Translations under genes and position numbers: made by a program | Assembly (NCBI GenBank): GCA_028705775.1 | Contig: JAQWCW010000013.1 | Location: 1 to 64,000 of the forward strand | DNA length: 64,000 bases | Reading direction: 5' to 3' | DNA from: Eubacteriales bacterium | GTDB taxonomy: Bacteria; Bacillota; Clostridia; Christensenellales; Aristaeellaceae | Notes under the pieces: generated by a model | The model's input: only the letters and a program-made list of their open reading frames with translations | Told to the model about the DNA's origin: nothing | The model's database searches: none | In this document: in pieces, positions 23,468 through 31,838 of the stretch | Position numbering within the stretch: position 1 is the first letter of the stretch | Layout: each line of letters starts with the position of its first letter

Positions 23468-23496
23468 TGCCCGCGTACAATGCCCGCGGGCGGGCG
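23468..23496 (-). repeat. Type-A hairpin leader, copy 4
   Basis: Stem GCCCGCG/CGCGGGC, loop GGCATTGTA, AGAAAGG, start 23456. Preceded by TAACGCCCCGAAAACATTTCA, in which TAA is the stop of the previous gene. Confidence 0.8.
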
Positions 23497-23516
23497 TTTG
23501 AAATGTTTTCGGGGCG

Positions 23517-24527
23517 TTACTGCTTGCAATATTTGTCGGCAAACTCCGCGAGCGTGTACCCGTCGCGGCGCTGCCTGTACTCCGCGAGGTTTACCACGTC
23601 GGCGGGTTGCTTGGGCTCACGCTCGACGCCTAGCACGGCATCGAGAACCGCCGAAAGCGCTTCGCTTTGCCTGTGCTCGCGCGCTTTGGCTCGGAATACT
23701 TCCGCTTCGCGCTCGTCCTGCCGCTCCTGCTCGGCTATGGCTTCGGCTTCGGCTTGCTCCTGTGCGCGCTCCGCACGCTGTTCGTCGTACATCCTGCGGT
23801 ATTCGTCGCTCCACAATTCCGGGTGCTGAAACTCGTAACGCTCCGCGTTGAAGTAGTTTTCGCTACATTCGGGCAGTATGCCGCCGTGATGATCCGGCAA
23901 GCCGCCGCCCGTTTCGGCTCTCGCTGCGGCTTCGATGACTGCGCGGCGCGCGGCGCTGATATGGCGCGACGCGCTGACGTACTTAGCGCCGGGGCAACCA
24001 AGCGCCGGGTCAATGTCCACGGTGTAAGCGTAATCCTCCATCGGGTCATAACGCCCGTAGGCGTATCGCTTCGCGTAGAAGTCTACAAGCTCGGTCGCTG
24101 GGCCGTCCGTCCACGAGATCGAAACGTCGTTACCCATCGAGAACGACGAACAGCGGACGGAGAATTTCACGCCGGGGAAGCGCCGCGCGAGCATTTCGCG
24201 GATCGCCGCGGCGGTCTGCGCTTCGCCGGACAACTTGCGGCTTCCGCGCTCGTCGGTCACGCGGGCGATATGCTCGCGGCGCTGCTGCAAATGCCTGTCT
24301 AGCAATTCCTGCGCCCGTTCCGCGGTCGTCGTCCATACGTTGATTGCGGGCTTGTACGCCGTGCCGTCATAGACCGTGATTTCGTGGCGGCGCTCGGCGC
24401 AATGCTTGATGATGCTTATACAATCGGCGTCGGCGTGTTCGGTCACGGTCGCGCCGCTCGTCCGCGCGGCTTTAATCGTCTGCTCGCGCCATTCGAGGCG
24501 CTTTGCTTTGGTGTTCATGCGGTTCAT
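23517..24527 (-). CDS. LPD29-like polyvalent-protein-domain protein
   Basis: A 336-residue protein. Residues about 100-200 fit the LPD29 domain (IREMLARRFPGVKFSVR, FSMGNDVSISWTDGPA), found in polyvalent proteins of phages and conjugative elements. Before it lies a helical domain; residues about 245-300 are a charged coiled coil (QRAERAQEQAEAEAIAEQE). It ends YTLAEFADKYCKQ, the shared C-terminal peptide. Start at 24527 follows AAGGGAG; an ATG at 24518 is possible. Exact role unknown. Confidence 0.7.
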   Translation of the reverse strand: MNRMNTKAKRLEWREQTIKAARTSGATVTEHADADCISIIKHCAERRHEITVYDGTAYKPAINVWTTTAERAQELLDRHLQQRREHIARVTDERGSRKLSGEAQTAAAIREMLARRFPGVKFSVRCSSFSMGNDVSISWTDGPATELVDFYAKRYAYGRYDPMEDYAYTVDIDPALGCPGAKYVSASRHISAARRAVIEAAARAETGGGLPDHHGGILPECSENYFNAERYEFQHPELWSDEYRRMYDEQRAERAQEQAEAEAIAEQERQDEREAEVFRAKAREHRQSEALSAVLDAVLGVEREPKQPADVVNLAEYRQRRDGYTLAEFADKYCKQ

Positions 24528-24543
24528 GGTATCGGCTCCCTTC

Positions 24544-24573
24544 TGCCCGCGTACAATGCCCGCGGGCGGGCGG
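24544..24573 (-). repeat. Type-A hairpin leader, copy 5
   Basis: Stem and loop as copies 2 and 4, preceded by stop-linked TAACGACCCGAAAGCATTTCA, followed by AGAAGGGAG and start 24527. Confidence 0.8.
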
Positions 24574-24592
24574 TTGAAATGCTTTCGGGTCG

Positions 24593-25360
24593 TTATACTG
24601 CAACGTTGAGCGCGTCCGCATAGGTCGCAATGCAATCAAGCGAGCACGTCGATTTCTCGCGGCTTTCGCTCTTGTCCTCGCAGGCAAGCGCAAACATTTC
24701 GCGCGCCCTCGCTTCGAGCTCGTCGGCGTGCTGCTTTTCCGCTCCGCGTACAGGCAGCAACAGCGCGTCGCCGTTCTCGCTCACGACGTACACGACGGAC
24801 AAGCGCCCGCGCTCTTTGGCGGCGTATAGCTTCGCGTCGGGGAACACGGTTAGGAGCTCAAGCAAATACTGTGCGTTGACAAGCGGGAAGCCGCGCCCCA
24901 GGTCATATAAAACAACGGCTTTGCGCTTGCCCTTGCCGGTCGTCGGGCGGTTGAGCGCTATAAACTCCTTGACTTTTTGGATCGTCGGCGCGTCAATCAA
25001 AACGTTCTCGCGCCGTTCCGCAGGCTCAAAAATCTTGTGTAGCTCAATCGGTCTTTCATCGGCGGGTATCGACGCGAGCGGAAGCGGCTGCTTGAAGCGA
25101 AACGCGCGGAAACCGTCGCAGGCGCATTGCCGCCCGCTTTCGTCCGTCCACGCGCCTTTTAAGCTCGCGCGATCCGCGCCCTTGAACATCCGCTCAAGCA
25201 CGGCGACGGCGTTTCCGCATCCGCAGATTTTCGCTGCATCGGCGCGGACTTTTTCCGTGAGCGCGTCCGCGAGAACGGCAAGATTAAACTTGGTCGCGGC
25301 GTCGGCGTCCTGGTTTTCCTGCATGGTCTTGACGTGGTACAGCATTTCGGCGTTTGTCAT
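24593..25360 (-). CDS. Phage protein of unknown function (255 aa), possibly clamp-like
   Basis: MTNAEMLYHVKTMQ..., 255 residues. A central part (CACDGFRAFRF, then VNAQYLLELLTVFPDAKLYAA and ALLLPVRG) has a faint likeness to sliding-clamp-type folds, but this is weak. The end (CIATYADALNVAV) does not carry the shared C-terminal peptide clearly. Type-B leader within a 99-bp repeat fixes the start. Confidence 0.55.
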   Translation of the reverse strand: MTNAEMLYHVKTMQENQDADAATKFNLAVLADALTEKVRADAAKICGCGNAVAVLERMFKGADRASLKGAWTDESGRQCACDGFRAFRFKQPLPLASIPADERPIELHKIFEPAERRENVLIDAPTIQKVKEFIALNRPTTGKGKRKAVVLYDLGRGFPLVNAQYLLELLTVFPDAKLYAAKERGRLSVVYVVSENGDALLLPVRGAEKQHADELEARAREMFALACEDKSESREKSTCSLDCIATYADALNVAV

Positions 25361-25386
25361 GGTGTTTTGTCCTCCTGTGTGTTTTT
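25361..25386 (-). promoter_or_regulatory. Type-B leader, copy 4
   Basis: Minus strand AAAAACACACAGGAGG then ACAAAACACC before ATG. Part of the 99-bp exact repeat. Confidence 0.75.
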
Positions 25387-25462
25387 GTCGTCTTGCGACG
25401 CGCACAACCCGCGGCGGCTTGCCGTGGACTGTGCGCGGCGCAAGGCTTTCGCCTTGTGTCGC
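25364..25462. repeat. 99-bp exact direct repeat, copy 1
   Basis: Identical over 99 bases to 26312-26410. Holds the type-B leader plus about 75 bases further upstream, with internal short palindromes (GGCGCAAGGCTTTCGCC). Confidence 0.95.
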
Positions 25463-25479
25463 GGAATGTTTGCGCGCCG

Positions 25480-26310
25480 TCAACCGCAGACGGCGCGAAG
25501 GTCGAGCGCGAGCGCTTGCGCGGCTCGGTATGCCTTGAAAGTCAATTTCTTGTTCCAGCTTTGCAGCACGGGCGACCAGTAGAAACCCGCTTTTTCAATC
25601 GCGGCTTTGGCTGCGGCGTTCGGCTCGCGCTTGAAAATAACCCGCGTGCGTTCGTGGTCGCCGTCGAAAAGGATTTTCCAGCCGTTGCCCTTGATTTCGA
25701 GGCCGATAAAGGATTTTTCGGGGATCGGGCCGCGCGCCTGCTTCGGGTCGCGCTCCTGCTCCACGGTCACGGGCTCCGCGACGGGCGCGGGCTGCTCCTG
25801 CTGGACGGTCACGGGCTCCGCAACGGGCGCGGGCTGCTCCTGCTCCACGGTCACGGGCGCGGCGGGCTGCTCCTGGGCGGCTTGCTTTTCGGCGCGGCGC
25901 TTCGCCCAATACGCCGCGAGCGCGGCGGGCTGCTCACGCTTTGCAACGGTCGCGGGCTGCTCCTGCTGGACGGTCACGGGCTCCGCGACGGGCGCGGGCT
26001 GCTCCTGCTCCACGGTCACGGGCTCCACGGCCACGGTCACGGGCGCGGGCTCCTGCTTCGCGGCCTTGCGCGCTTCGCGCTCCTGCTGTGCTGCCGCGAG
26101 GATCGCCGGGTATTCGGCTTCGTCGCGCTCAACCTTGAGCCGCACGGTAACGGGCTTTCCGCCGTTTTCGCCTATCGTGAGAAACGCGAAAACGTTGCCG
26201 CTTGTGGGATTGATGCTGTATTCGGCGGGGAAGGTCCGACCGTTGCAGGTGATCGCGTCCGGCGCGAAGGTGTAGACGGTGGCGTTCGTGGTGTTTTCTG
26301 TGTTTGTCAT
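25480..26310 (-). CDS. Phage protein with Pro-Val-Glu repeats, first gene of leftward array
   Basis: A 276-residue protein. N-terminal 75 residues are a beta domain (AITCNGRTFPAEYSINPTSG). Residues about 85-190 are tandem low-complexity repeats built on PVTVEQEQPAPVAE and PVTVQQEQP. The C-terminal 75 residues form a compact domain with GWKILFDGDHERTRVIFKRE and AGFYWSPVLQSWNKK, like the N-terminal module of the DUF3560 protein (WSRSAGAWVSR). Start follows AGGAGGACAAAACC. Function unknown. Confidence 0.65.
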   Translation of the reverse strand: MTNTENTTNATVYTFAPDAITCNGRTFPAEYSINPTSGNVFAFLTIGENGGKPVTVRLKVERDEAEYPAILAAAQQEREARKAAKQEPAPVTVAVEPVTVEQEQPAPVAEPVTVQQEQPATVAKREQPAALAAYWAKRRAEKQAAQEQPAAPVTVEQEQPAPVAEPVTVQQEQPAPVAEPVTVEQERDPKQARGPIPEKSFIGLEIKGNGWKILFDGDHERTRVIFKREPNAAAKAAIEKAGFYWSPVLQSWNKKLTFKAYRAAQALALDLRAVCG

Positions 26311-26335
26311 GGTTTTGTCCTCCTGTGTGTTTTTG
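26311..26335 (-). promoter_or_regulatory. Type-B leader, copy 5
   Basis: Minus strand AAAAACACACAGGAGG then ACAAAACC before ATG; within the second copy of the 99-bp repeat. Confidence 0.75.
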
Positions 26336-26410
26336 TCGTCTTGCGACGCGCACAACCCGCGGCGGCTTGCCGTGGACTGTGCGCGGCGCAAGGCTTTCGC
26401 CTTGTGTCGC
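26312..26410. repeat. 99-bp exact direct repeat, copy 2
   Basis: Identical to 25364-25462; spans the leader of the first gene of the array. Confidence 0.95.
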
Positions 26411-26872
26411 ACGGCGGAGCTTGCCAAAGGCCCGCCGCCGCCCGCTACACGTTGTTTCGTGCCGACTATTGCACGCTTTCGGGTGCAATGGGATTTACGC
26501 TTAGGGTATCGCCGCTTGCGCTTTTTTCGCCTGTGCCGGCCTTTCCGTGAGTGTGTGCCGGTCTTGGACGGGCTCGAACCCGTTTGCGCTATCCGTTTCG
26601 CCGTGGGGCTTGAAGTTGTCAATGTTCGCTGCGGCCCTTCCGCCGCCGTCTTTCGGGCTGCTTGCCCTGCCGACGCTGATAGCATAGCACGGCAAAAAAT
26701 CGCCGTGGAAAAAATCGGCGATCTTACTCCCCCTACGGGGGAGTAAAAAAATTCCACGCAGGCGCGCACTCGCACGATGCAATATAGGCTTTGCGATTTC
26801 TGCCCGAAATTCGAGCCGTCAACGACGCGGAAACCCTTGTCATATCACGCTTTGCTACACCACGCCACGCTT
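26411..26872. other. Non-coding region upstream of the leftward array
   Basis: About 460 bases without a credible gene, probably holding the promoter and operators of the leftward operon. Seen: a perfect 10-bp inverted repeat TTACTCCCCC/GGGGGAGTAA with loop TAC at 26724-26746, and a CACGGC/GCCGTG hairpin near 26686-26706 spaced by an A-run. On the minus strand TGCTATGCT near 26674-26682 could be an extended -10, but no good -35 was found. Confidence 0.5.
26724..26746. promoter_or_regulatory. Perfect inverted repeat, candidate operator
   Basis: TTACTCCCCC-TAC-GGGGGAGTAA. Located about 415 bases upstream of the first leftward gene. No T-run follows on the plus strand, so an operator or RNA hairpin is more likely than a terminator. 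Confidence 0.6.
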
Positions 26873-27205
26873 GCCGCTTGGCTGCTCCACGCCACGCCAA
26901 CCACGCGCCGCGGCGATCCGCTGCCCCGGCTCGCTCGCTCCTGGGCTCCATGCTGCCGCCGATGCACAGCGCCGCGCCGCGCTGCCGCTTGGCTGCTCCA
27001 CGCCACGCCAACCACGCGCCGCGGCGATCCGCTGCCCCGGCTCGCTCGCTCCTGGGCTCCATGCTGCCGCCGATGCACAGCGCCGCGCCGCGCTGCCGCT
27101 TGGCTGCTCCACGCCACGCCGACCACGCGCCGCGGCGATCTGCTGCCCCGGCTCGCTCGCTCCTGGGCTCCACGCTGCCGCCGATGCACAGCGCCGCGCC
27201 GCGCT
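26873..27205. repeat. Three tandem copies of a 111-bp GC-rich repeat
   Basis: Copies start at 26873, 26984 and 27095. Copies 1 and 2 are identical; copy 3 differs at three transitions. The unit is 37 codons long, so frames stay open in several registers, but there is no ribosome site and the composition is simple (Ala/Arg/Pro-rich), so coding is unlikely. Confidence 0.95.
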
Positions 27206-27252
27206 GCCGCATCACGCCGCATCACGCCACGCCACGCCACGCGCCCCATGAT

Positions 27253-27331
27253 GCAACCCCTACGGGGTTGCTCTTATCGCGCGTGAGGGTATGCTACGCG
27301 CGCCGCGGATGCAATCCCCGTAGGGGATTGC
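27253..27331. repeat. Pair of related hairpins with compensating changes
   Basis: Hairpin 1, 27253-27271: GCAACCCC-TAC-GGGGTTGC. Hairpin 2, 27311-27331: GCAATCCCC-GTA-GGGGATTGC. Each is followed by CT(C)TTATCGCGCG. The stems differ in sequence yet both pair perfectly, pointing to selection on structure. Confidence 0.75.
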
Positions 27332-27904
27332 TTTATCGCGCGCGCCGCGCCCGTGATCGCGCCCGCGATGGCGGCTAAAAGGTACTGTAAGCGCCGGGAG
27401 CGCCCCATGCGGCTCGCCGTGACCCGAAAACTGGCTAGTTTTTTTATTTTTTTTATGGATTTCATTCACCCCTAGACGCAAAAAACGCGCTGCGTTTTTC
27501 GCGCGCGCGCGTTCTTTGGAAGCGAACCATTTTTGAACCAAATTTTCAGCATCAAATCCGACGCTATCAAATGTGAAATTTGAAAAAAACACCGTTTCAC
27601 ATAAATAAGCCCGCAAAATTCACGCGGACGAATGGATTATGCCACGAGCTCGCGGGGTATGTCGTATGTAAACGGGAAATAGTCCGCACCTGGGGAACCA
27701 CCTAAACCACCAGTCCTTGTAATTAAGGCTGGTGGATTTTTTATATTATAAAGTGCGTAACTATTAAATTGGTTTCTGCACTTTTACTATTTTCAGCTTG
27801 ATGCGGAAGCCGGATGGAATTCACTTGTCTATACTGCTATCGAGCTTACTAACTGAAGTTATCCGCCCAAAGTGAGATTCGTATTGAGGTATGAGATTAG
27901 TTAT
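27332..27904. other. Non-coding region around the presumed prophage right end
   Basis: No credible gene. Composition drops from GC-rich to AT-rich at about 27.43-27.6 kb. Contains a hairpin AAAAACGC/GCGTTTTT at 27481-27499 and a strong terminator at 27707. The attachment site is expected here, but without the left end it cannot be identified. Confidence 0.4.
27707..27742 (+). terminator. Intrinsic terminator
   Basis: CCACCAG(T)CCTT paired with AAGGCTGGTGG, then ATTTTTTA. No gene directly upstream on the plus strand in the host-like sequence; may be the remnant end of an interrupted host transcript. Confidence 0.7.
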
Positions 27905-28550
27905 TCACAAGAGGAATTGGTTGTTGGTGATAAATTGAGATAAGAAGAACAAGCCTCCGGAATCCTGACTGCAAGTCACAATCTATACACAAGAGTAATT
28001 CGCTGATGGTGATGAATTGGGATAAGCGGAACAAGCTTCAGGAACCGTGACTGCAAGTCACAATCTATACACGAGAGGAATTGGTTGCTGGTGATGAATT
28101 GAGATAAGAAGAACAAGCTTCCGGAATCATGACTGTGAGCCACAATCTATACACGAGAGGAATTGATTGATGAAAATGGTGGTTGCAAGAAGTGCAAGCT
28201 TCCGGAATCGTGACTGCAAGTCACAATCTATACACGAGAGGAATTGACTGATGAAGATGGTGACTGCAAGAAGTGCAAGCTTCCGGAATCTTGACTGTGA
28301 GCCACAATCTATACACGAGAGGAATTGATTGATGAAGATGGTGACTGCAAGAAGTGCAAGCTTCCGGAATCTTCACTGTGAGCCACAATCTACACACGTG
28401 AGGAATTGGTTGCTGGTGATGAATTGGGATAAGCGGAACAAGCTTCCGAAATCTTGACTGTGAGCCACAATCTACACACGAGAGGAATTGATTGATGAAG
28501 ATGGTGGCTGCAAGAAGAACAAGCTTCGGGAAACCTTTACTGTGAATCGC
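27905..28550. repeat. Array of about eight 81-82-bp tandem repeats
   Basis: Units start at about 27905 (partial), 27977, 28059, 28141, 28222, 28303, 28384 and 28466, mostly beginning CACAATCTATACACGAGAGG. Two forms: an 82-bp form with GGTGATGAATTG...GATAAG and an 81-bp form with GATGAAGATGGTG...GCAAGAAG, in the order A A A B B B A B. There are no unique spacers, so it is not CRISPR, and no open frame. Minisatellite-like. Confidence 0.9.
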
Positions 28551-29027
28551 AACCTATATACTGAGGAATTGCTTGTGGACGGGCTTTACTGTATTTCAAG
28601 AATGATGTACAATGAGTACTAGCTGCCGCATTCATAACTAAAACAAGGCTGACTGAATGGATTGGGTTTTGCGCTAAGGAGAATCAGAGCCGCACAGAGA
28701 ACGGACTTTTTAGGCAGTGCATTGGACGGATGACTCGCAGCGTTAAGCAGACGAATTTCGGCATCAGGCAGGCGAAACTGGCAATGGATGACGGCGCTTG
28801 ATTATTCGGTTGGCTTTTTCCGAACGATACCGAACGCTGACGGATAATCGCAAACGGCAGAAAGAAAAAGCCTTTTGGTTTGCTTTGTCGGAATGGAAGT
28901 ATGCGAATTCGCATCAATGCGGATTTGAATCAATATTGATTTACGTTAATATAGATTCACAGTAAATCAGTCGTCGGAGTTGTGCCGCAGGGCATGATGG
29001 CAAGCGCCGAGAAATTGAGAGGTTAGT
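28551..29027. other. Non-coding region before the mannanase gene
   Basis: About 480 AT-rich bases with a decayed ninth repeat fragment at its left edge. No convincing gene or terminator. The mannanase promoter should lie in its right part; TTGATTTACG...TATAGA near 28935-28960 is a weak candidate. Confidence 0.4.
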
Positions 29028-29987
29028 ATGATAACGGAACCGGTCAATAAAAACGCCATTCAAGAGGTACGGAACGTACTCGATTACTTGAGTAAGATTG
29101 AGGGCAAAGCCATCATTACGGGTCAGCATACGCAGACAATGGCGCAGGACGAGCTTACAAAAATCCATATTGTAACAGGGAAATATCCTGCCTTATGCGG
29201 ATTTGAACTGCTTTCGTATTCGCCGAACATTAAGCGCGAAACGGCGGACGAAGTCTGTCTCAGAGAAGTGGACGAGAACAAGGGCACGCTTGAAAAAGCG
29301 TTTGAGTGGGCTGAAAAGGGCGGACTTATTACCTTTACATGGCATTGGTTTTCACCGCTTGGCGGACGCGATAAATCATTTTATGCAAGGAACACCGATT
29401 TTGATGCAAGAGAAGCGCTGAAAGACGGAACAGCCGAGAATAAGGCGTTCCTTTCCGACCTTGACCATATGGCGGAGCTGCTAAAGCCATTCTGCCAAAG
29501 GCGCATTCCCATTCTCTGGCGACCCTTCCACGAATCGGAGGGCGTTTGGTTCTGGTGGGGCGCAAAGGGCCCTGAAACGGCAAAAGAGCTGTTCAAATTC
29601 ATGTATAATTATTACACCAAACATCATCATCTTGACAATCTGATATGGGTTTGGAATTCGCCGCTCGCGGAGGGATATGTCGGGGATGAATACTGCGATA
29701 TTATCTCAAGGGATATGTATCCGAAGCCTCATGCCCATAGCGATTTTCGTGAAAATTATGAAGGGCTGATAAAGATTACCCCTGCCGCAAAGGGCGCGGC
29801 GATTGGAGAAACCGGCGTTATTCCCGACGGAGACGCGCTGGAAAAATCGCACACGCCGTGGCTCTGGTACATGACATGGAGCTGGGGCTTTGTGCTTACA
29901 GAGGAATATAACGGCTACGACGCGCTGAAAAAGCTTTACGAGCATAGCTGCGCAATAACGCTTGACAAGCTGCCGAAGCTTTATTAA
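29028..29987 (+). CDS. GH26 beta-mannanase
   Basis: A 319-residue cytoplasmic-looking glycoside hydrolase family 26 enzyme that cuts beta-1,4-mannan. Family features: LITFTWHWFSP, the acid/base Glu in ILWRPFHESEG at about residue 168, and the nucleophile Glu in AIGETG at about residue 262. HHLDNLIWVWNSP and WYMTWSWGF also fit. There is no signal peptide, so it probably acts on imported manno-oligosaccharides. GAGAGG is 4-9 bases before ATG. Single gene, terminator at 30000. Confidence 0.9.
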   Translation: MITEPVNKNAIQEVRNVLDYLSKIEGKAIITGQHTQTMAQDELTKIHIVTGKYPALCGFELLSYSPNIKRETADEVCLREVDENKGTLEKAFEWAEKGGLITFTWHWFSPLGGRDKSFYARNTDFDAREALKDGTAENKAFLSDLDHMAELLKPFCQRRIPILWRPFHESEGVWFWWGAKGPETAKELFKFMYNYYTKHHHLDNLIWVWNSPLAEGYVGDEYCDIISRDMYPKPHAHSDFRENYEGLIKITPAAKGAAIGETGVIPDGDALEKSHTPWLWYMTWSWGFVLTEEYNGYDALKKLYEHSCAITLDKLPKLY

Positions 29988-29999
29988 TTCATACAAAAC

Positions 30000-30041
30000 A
30001 GGCTGCCGCAAAAGAGGAAGCTCTTTATTGCGGCAGCCTTT
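30000..30041 (+). terminator. Terminator after GH26 gene
   Basis: Twelve-bp stem AGGCTGCCGCAA/TTGCGGCAGCCT, then TTTG. Confidence 0.85.
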
Positions 30042-30206
30042 GCTATATCAACATATTGGCGGCAGACCCGAAACGGCGCATTGCGCGCTTATACAAAAGC
30101 ATCGGCGGCTGTGCGCCTTGAATGCTTTTGCATTACATATTCTGTCTGCTTTATTCCCGCCAATCGCGGCTGACACGGCATTTTCGGCGGCTATTGCGCA
30201 ATTCTG

Positions 30207-30235
30207 TTGCGGAAAAACGCCGCGTATGCTATAAT
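30207..30235 (+). promoter_or_regulatory. Promoter of the amino-acid ABC locus
   Basis: TTGCGG, 17-base spacer, TATAAT with an extended -10 (TGCTATAAT). About 100 bases upstream of the binding-protein start. The rest of the 29988-30335 gap shows nothing else beyond the terminator. Confidence 0.75.
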
Positions 30236-30335
30236 AACCTCACAGCGAAGAACGATTCGCGCCTGTACATCTTAATATCCCATAACTGAATACTGCACGA
30301 CCGTAACCAAAGGGACGCAAAAGGAGGCCCCACAC

Positions 30336-31562
30336 ATGAGGAAGCTCTTTACATATCTTCTTACCGTCATATTGCTCGTAACCGCAGTACCCGCAATGGC
30401 TCAGGTTCTGCCGTCGGACATCATTAATTCGGAAACGCGCTTTGCCATCGTTAATTCAGGCGAGACGCAGAGCCTGCTTGAGGCTGTCCGTAACGGCGAA
30501 TTAACGCGCGAGGGCACTACGAAAGGCATAGGCGAAAGCATTATCGTGCAGTCGCTGACCGAAGGGCTGCTGATGCTAAGCAGCAACCGCGCCGATGTAA
30601 TTCTGACGCTCAGCCCGACGGCGCGTTATGTTGCCGCGCGCAATCTCGGTTTGATGTCGGTTGAAGGCGTGTATGCGCTGGATTTATGTATGCTGATTTC
30701 CAATTAGAAGCCGGAATTGCTGGAAAGCGTCAACACGGCAATCGCAGATATGCACACGGACGGCACGCTGGGCGCGCTGTGGAATTCAAACGTAGCAGAG
30801 CTTGGCATAAACGACGAGCCTGTCGCGGTAGTCCCTGCCGTAATAGAGGGCGCGCAGACCGTGCGCGTAGGCGTATCGGGCGATATTCCGCCGCTGGATT
30901 ACACCTCGGTAGACGGCAAGCCCGCAGGTTATAACACCGCTGTGCTGGCAGAGATAGCCAAGCGCGCGGGCTTCAACGTTGAGTTTGTGTATATGGAAAC
31001 GGGCGCGCGCTTTACGGCGCTCAGCACCGGACGGATTGATTTGTTTTTCTGGCAGCTTGGGTTTGAAAGAGACGTGCTGTCCTCCGATACCTTCACGGGC
31101 GACCTTGAGGCGCTTACAAAGGATTTGCAGGACGTAGTTCCTTGCCTGCGCAGCGAGCCGTATGCGTCGGCAAAAGTCGGCTGGGTTGCGCGCACGGATG
31201 TTGTCGCGCGTTCCGACAGCGCCCTGCTTGAGCTTGCGCGCGAGGCGGCGGCATGGGTTGCCGCGCATCCCAATGCAACGCCCGCCGAGGTGCAGGCGTA
31301 CTGCGCAGAGCTTGGCGTAGACGACGTGTGCGCCGTGGACGCAAGCGGTGCTATCGCAATTTCAAATCAGGCGGCGAATATCGGCTTCAATTTCGCGGAC
31401 GACGAGCAATCGGCTGCTTTCCTGCCGATATTGAGAAATGAGATTACCGAGCTGGCGCAGCCTGCCACCCCGCGCGGCGTTGACGGCGCTATGTACAGGT
31501 ACGCCGGCGTTGCGGGCGGCATTGACGGCGGTCTGACGCAGGTCGGAATGCGAGTAGAATAA
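30336..31562 (+). pseudogene. Tandem amino-acid ABC substrate-binding protein interrupted by in-frame TAG
   Basis: AAAGGAGG and a signal peptide (MRKLFTYLLTVILLVTAVPAMA) start a periplasmic-type binding protein. A TAG at 30705-30707 ends it after 123 residues, but the same frame continues sensibly (KPELLESVNTAIADMHTDGT) to 31562 and includes a second binding domain (VRVGVSGDIPPLDYTS, TGRIDLFFWQLG). Removing the TAG restores about 408 residues with one partial and one full lobe set. It would feed the permease and ATPase downstream. Could be a pseudogene, sequencing error or TAG readthrough. Confidence 0.8.
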
Positions 31563-31574
31563 GCTTTATGGCGG

Positions 31575-31611
31575 CAGGGGAGTAAGCGGCAGCGTTTATC
31601 TCCCCTGTTTT
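31575..31611 (+). terminator. Terminator/attenuator after binding-protein gene
   Basis: CAGGGGAG/CTCCCCTG stem with 17-base loop, then TTTT. Typical partial terminator between an abundant binding protein and its permease. Confidence 0.7.
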
Positions 31612-31631
31612 AGTATCGGAGGAAACTTACA

Positions 31632-31838
31632 ATGCTCACCTTCCTTAGCCCAACCGCCGCATTGCTTGGCTTTGCCCTGCGCGGAAGGCTTTCGGGAACT
31701 GCCCTTGCGCTGAATAAGCGGCAGTTTTCCGCCGCCTGCATAAATGGCGGCATGAACTGCTATGAGATAAAGGCGTTGCGCATTTTGGGGCGAGACAAAC
31801 CGCGCATTAAGCAATATGAAAGGGGCGAGACTGCATGA
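31632..31838 (+). CDS. Possible small ORF coupled to the permease
   Basis: A 68-residue frame (MLTFLSPTAALLGFALRG...) with GGAGGA 8 bases before its ATG and a stop overlapping the permease start (ATGA). The protein sequence resembles nothing known and looks weakly protein-like, so it may only serve to couple translation, or be chance. Confidence 0.3.
   Translation: MLTFLSPTAALLGFALRGRLSGTALALNKRQFSAACINGGMNCYEIKALRILGRDKPRIKQYERGETA

Noticed and set aside
26560..26600. GGGTTCGAGCCC on the minus strand, resembling a tRNA T-arm
   Set aside because: The loop is one base short of the 7-base T-loop and no matching acceptor or anticodon stem was found.
26733..27378. Several overlapping open frames in the 111-bp repeats
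   Set aside because: Open in most frames because of high GC and a unit length divisible by three; no ribosome site and no protein-like pattern.
27260..27616. Minus-strand 118-residue frame near the prophage end
   Set aside because: Crosses the structured hairpins and a composition shift; no ribosome site or homology pattern.
27905..28550. Repeat array as CRISPR
   Set aside because: Units are contiguous 81-82 bp with no unique spacers, and no cas genes are nearby.
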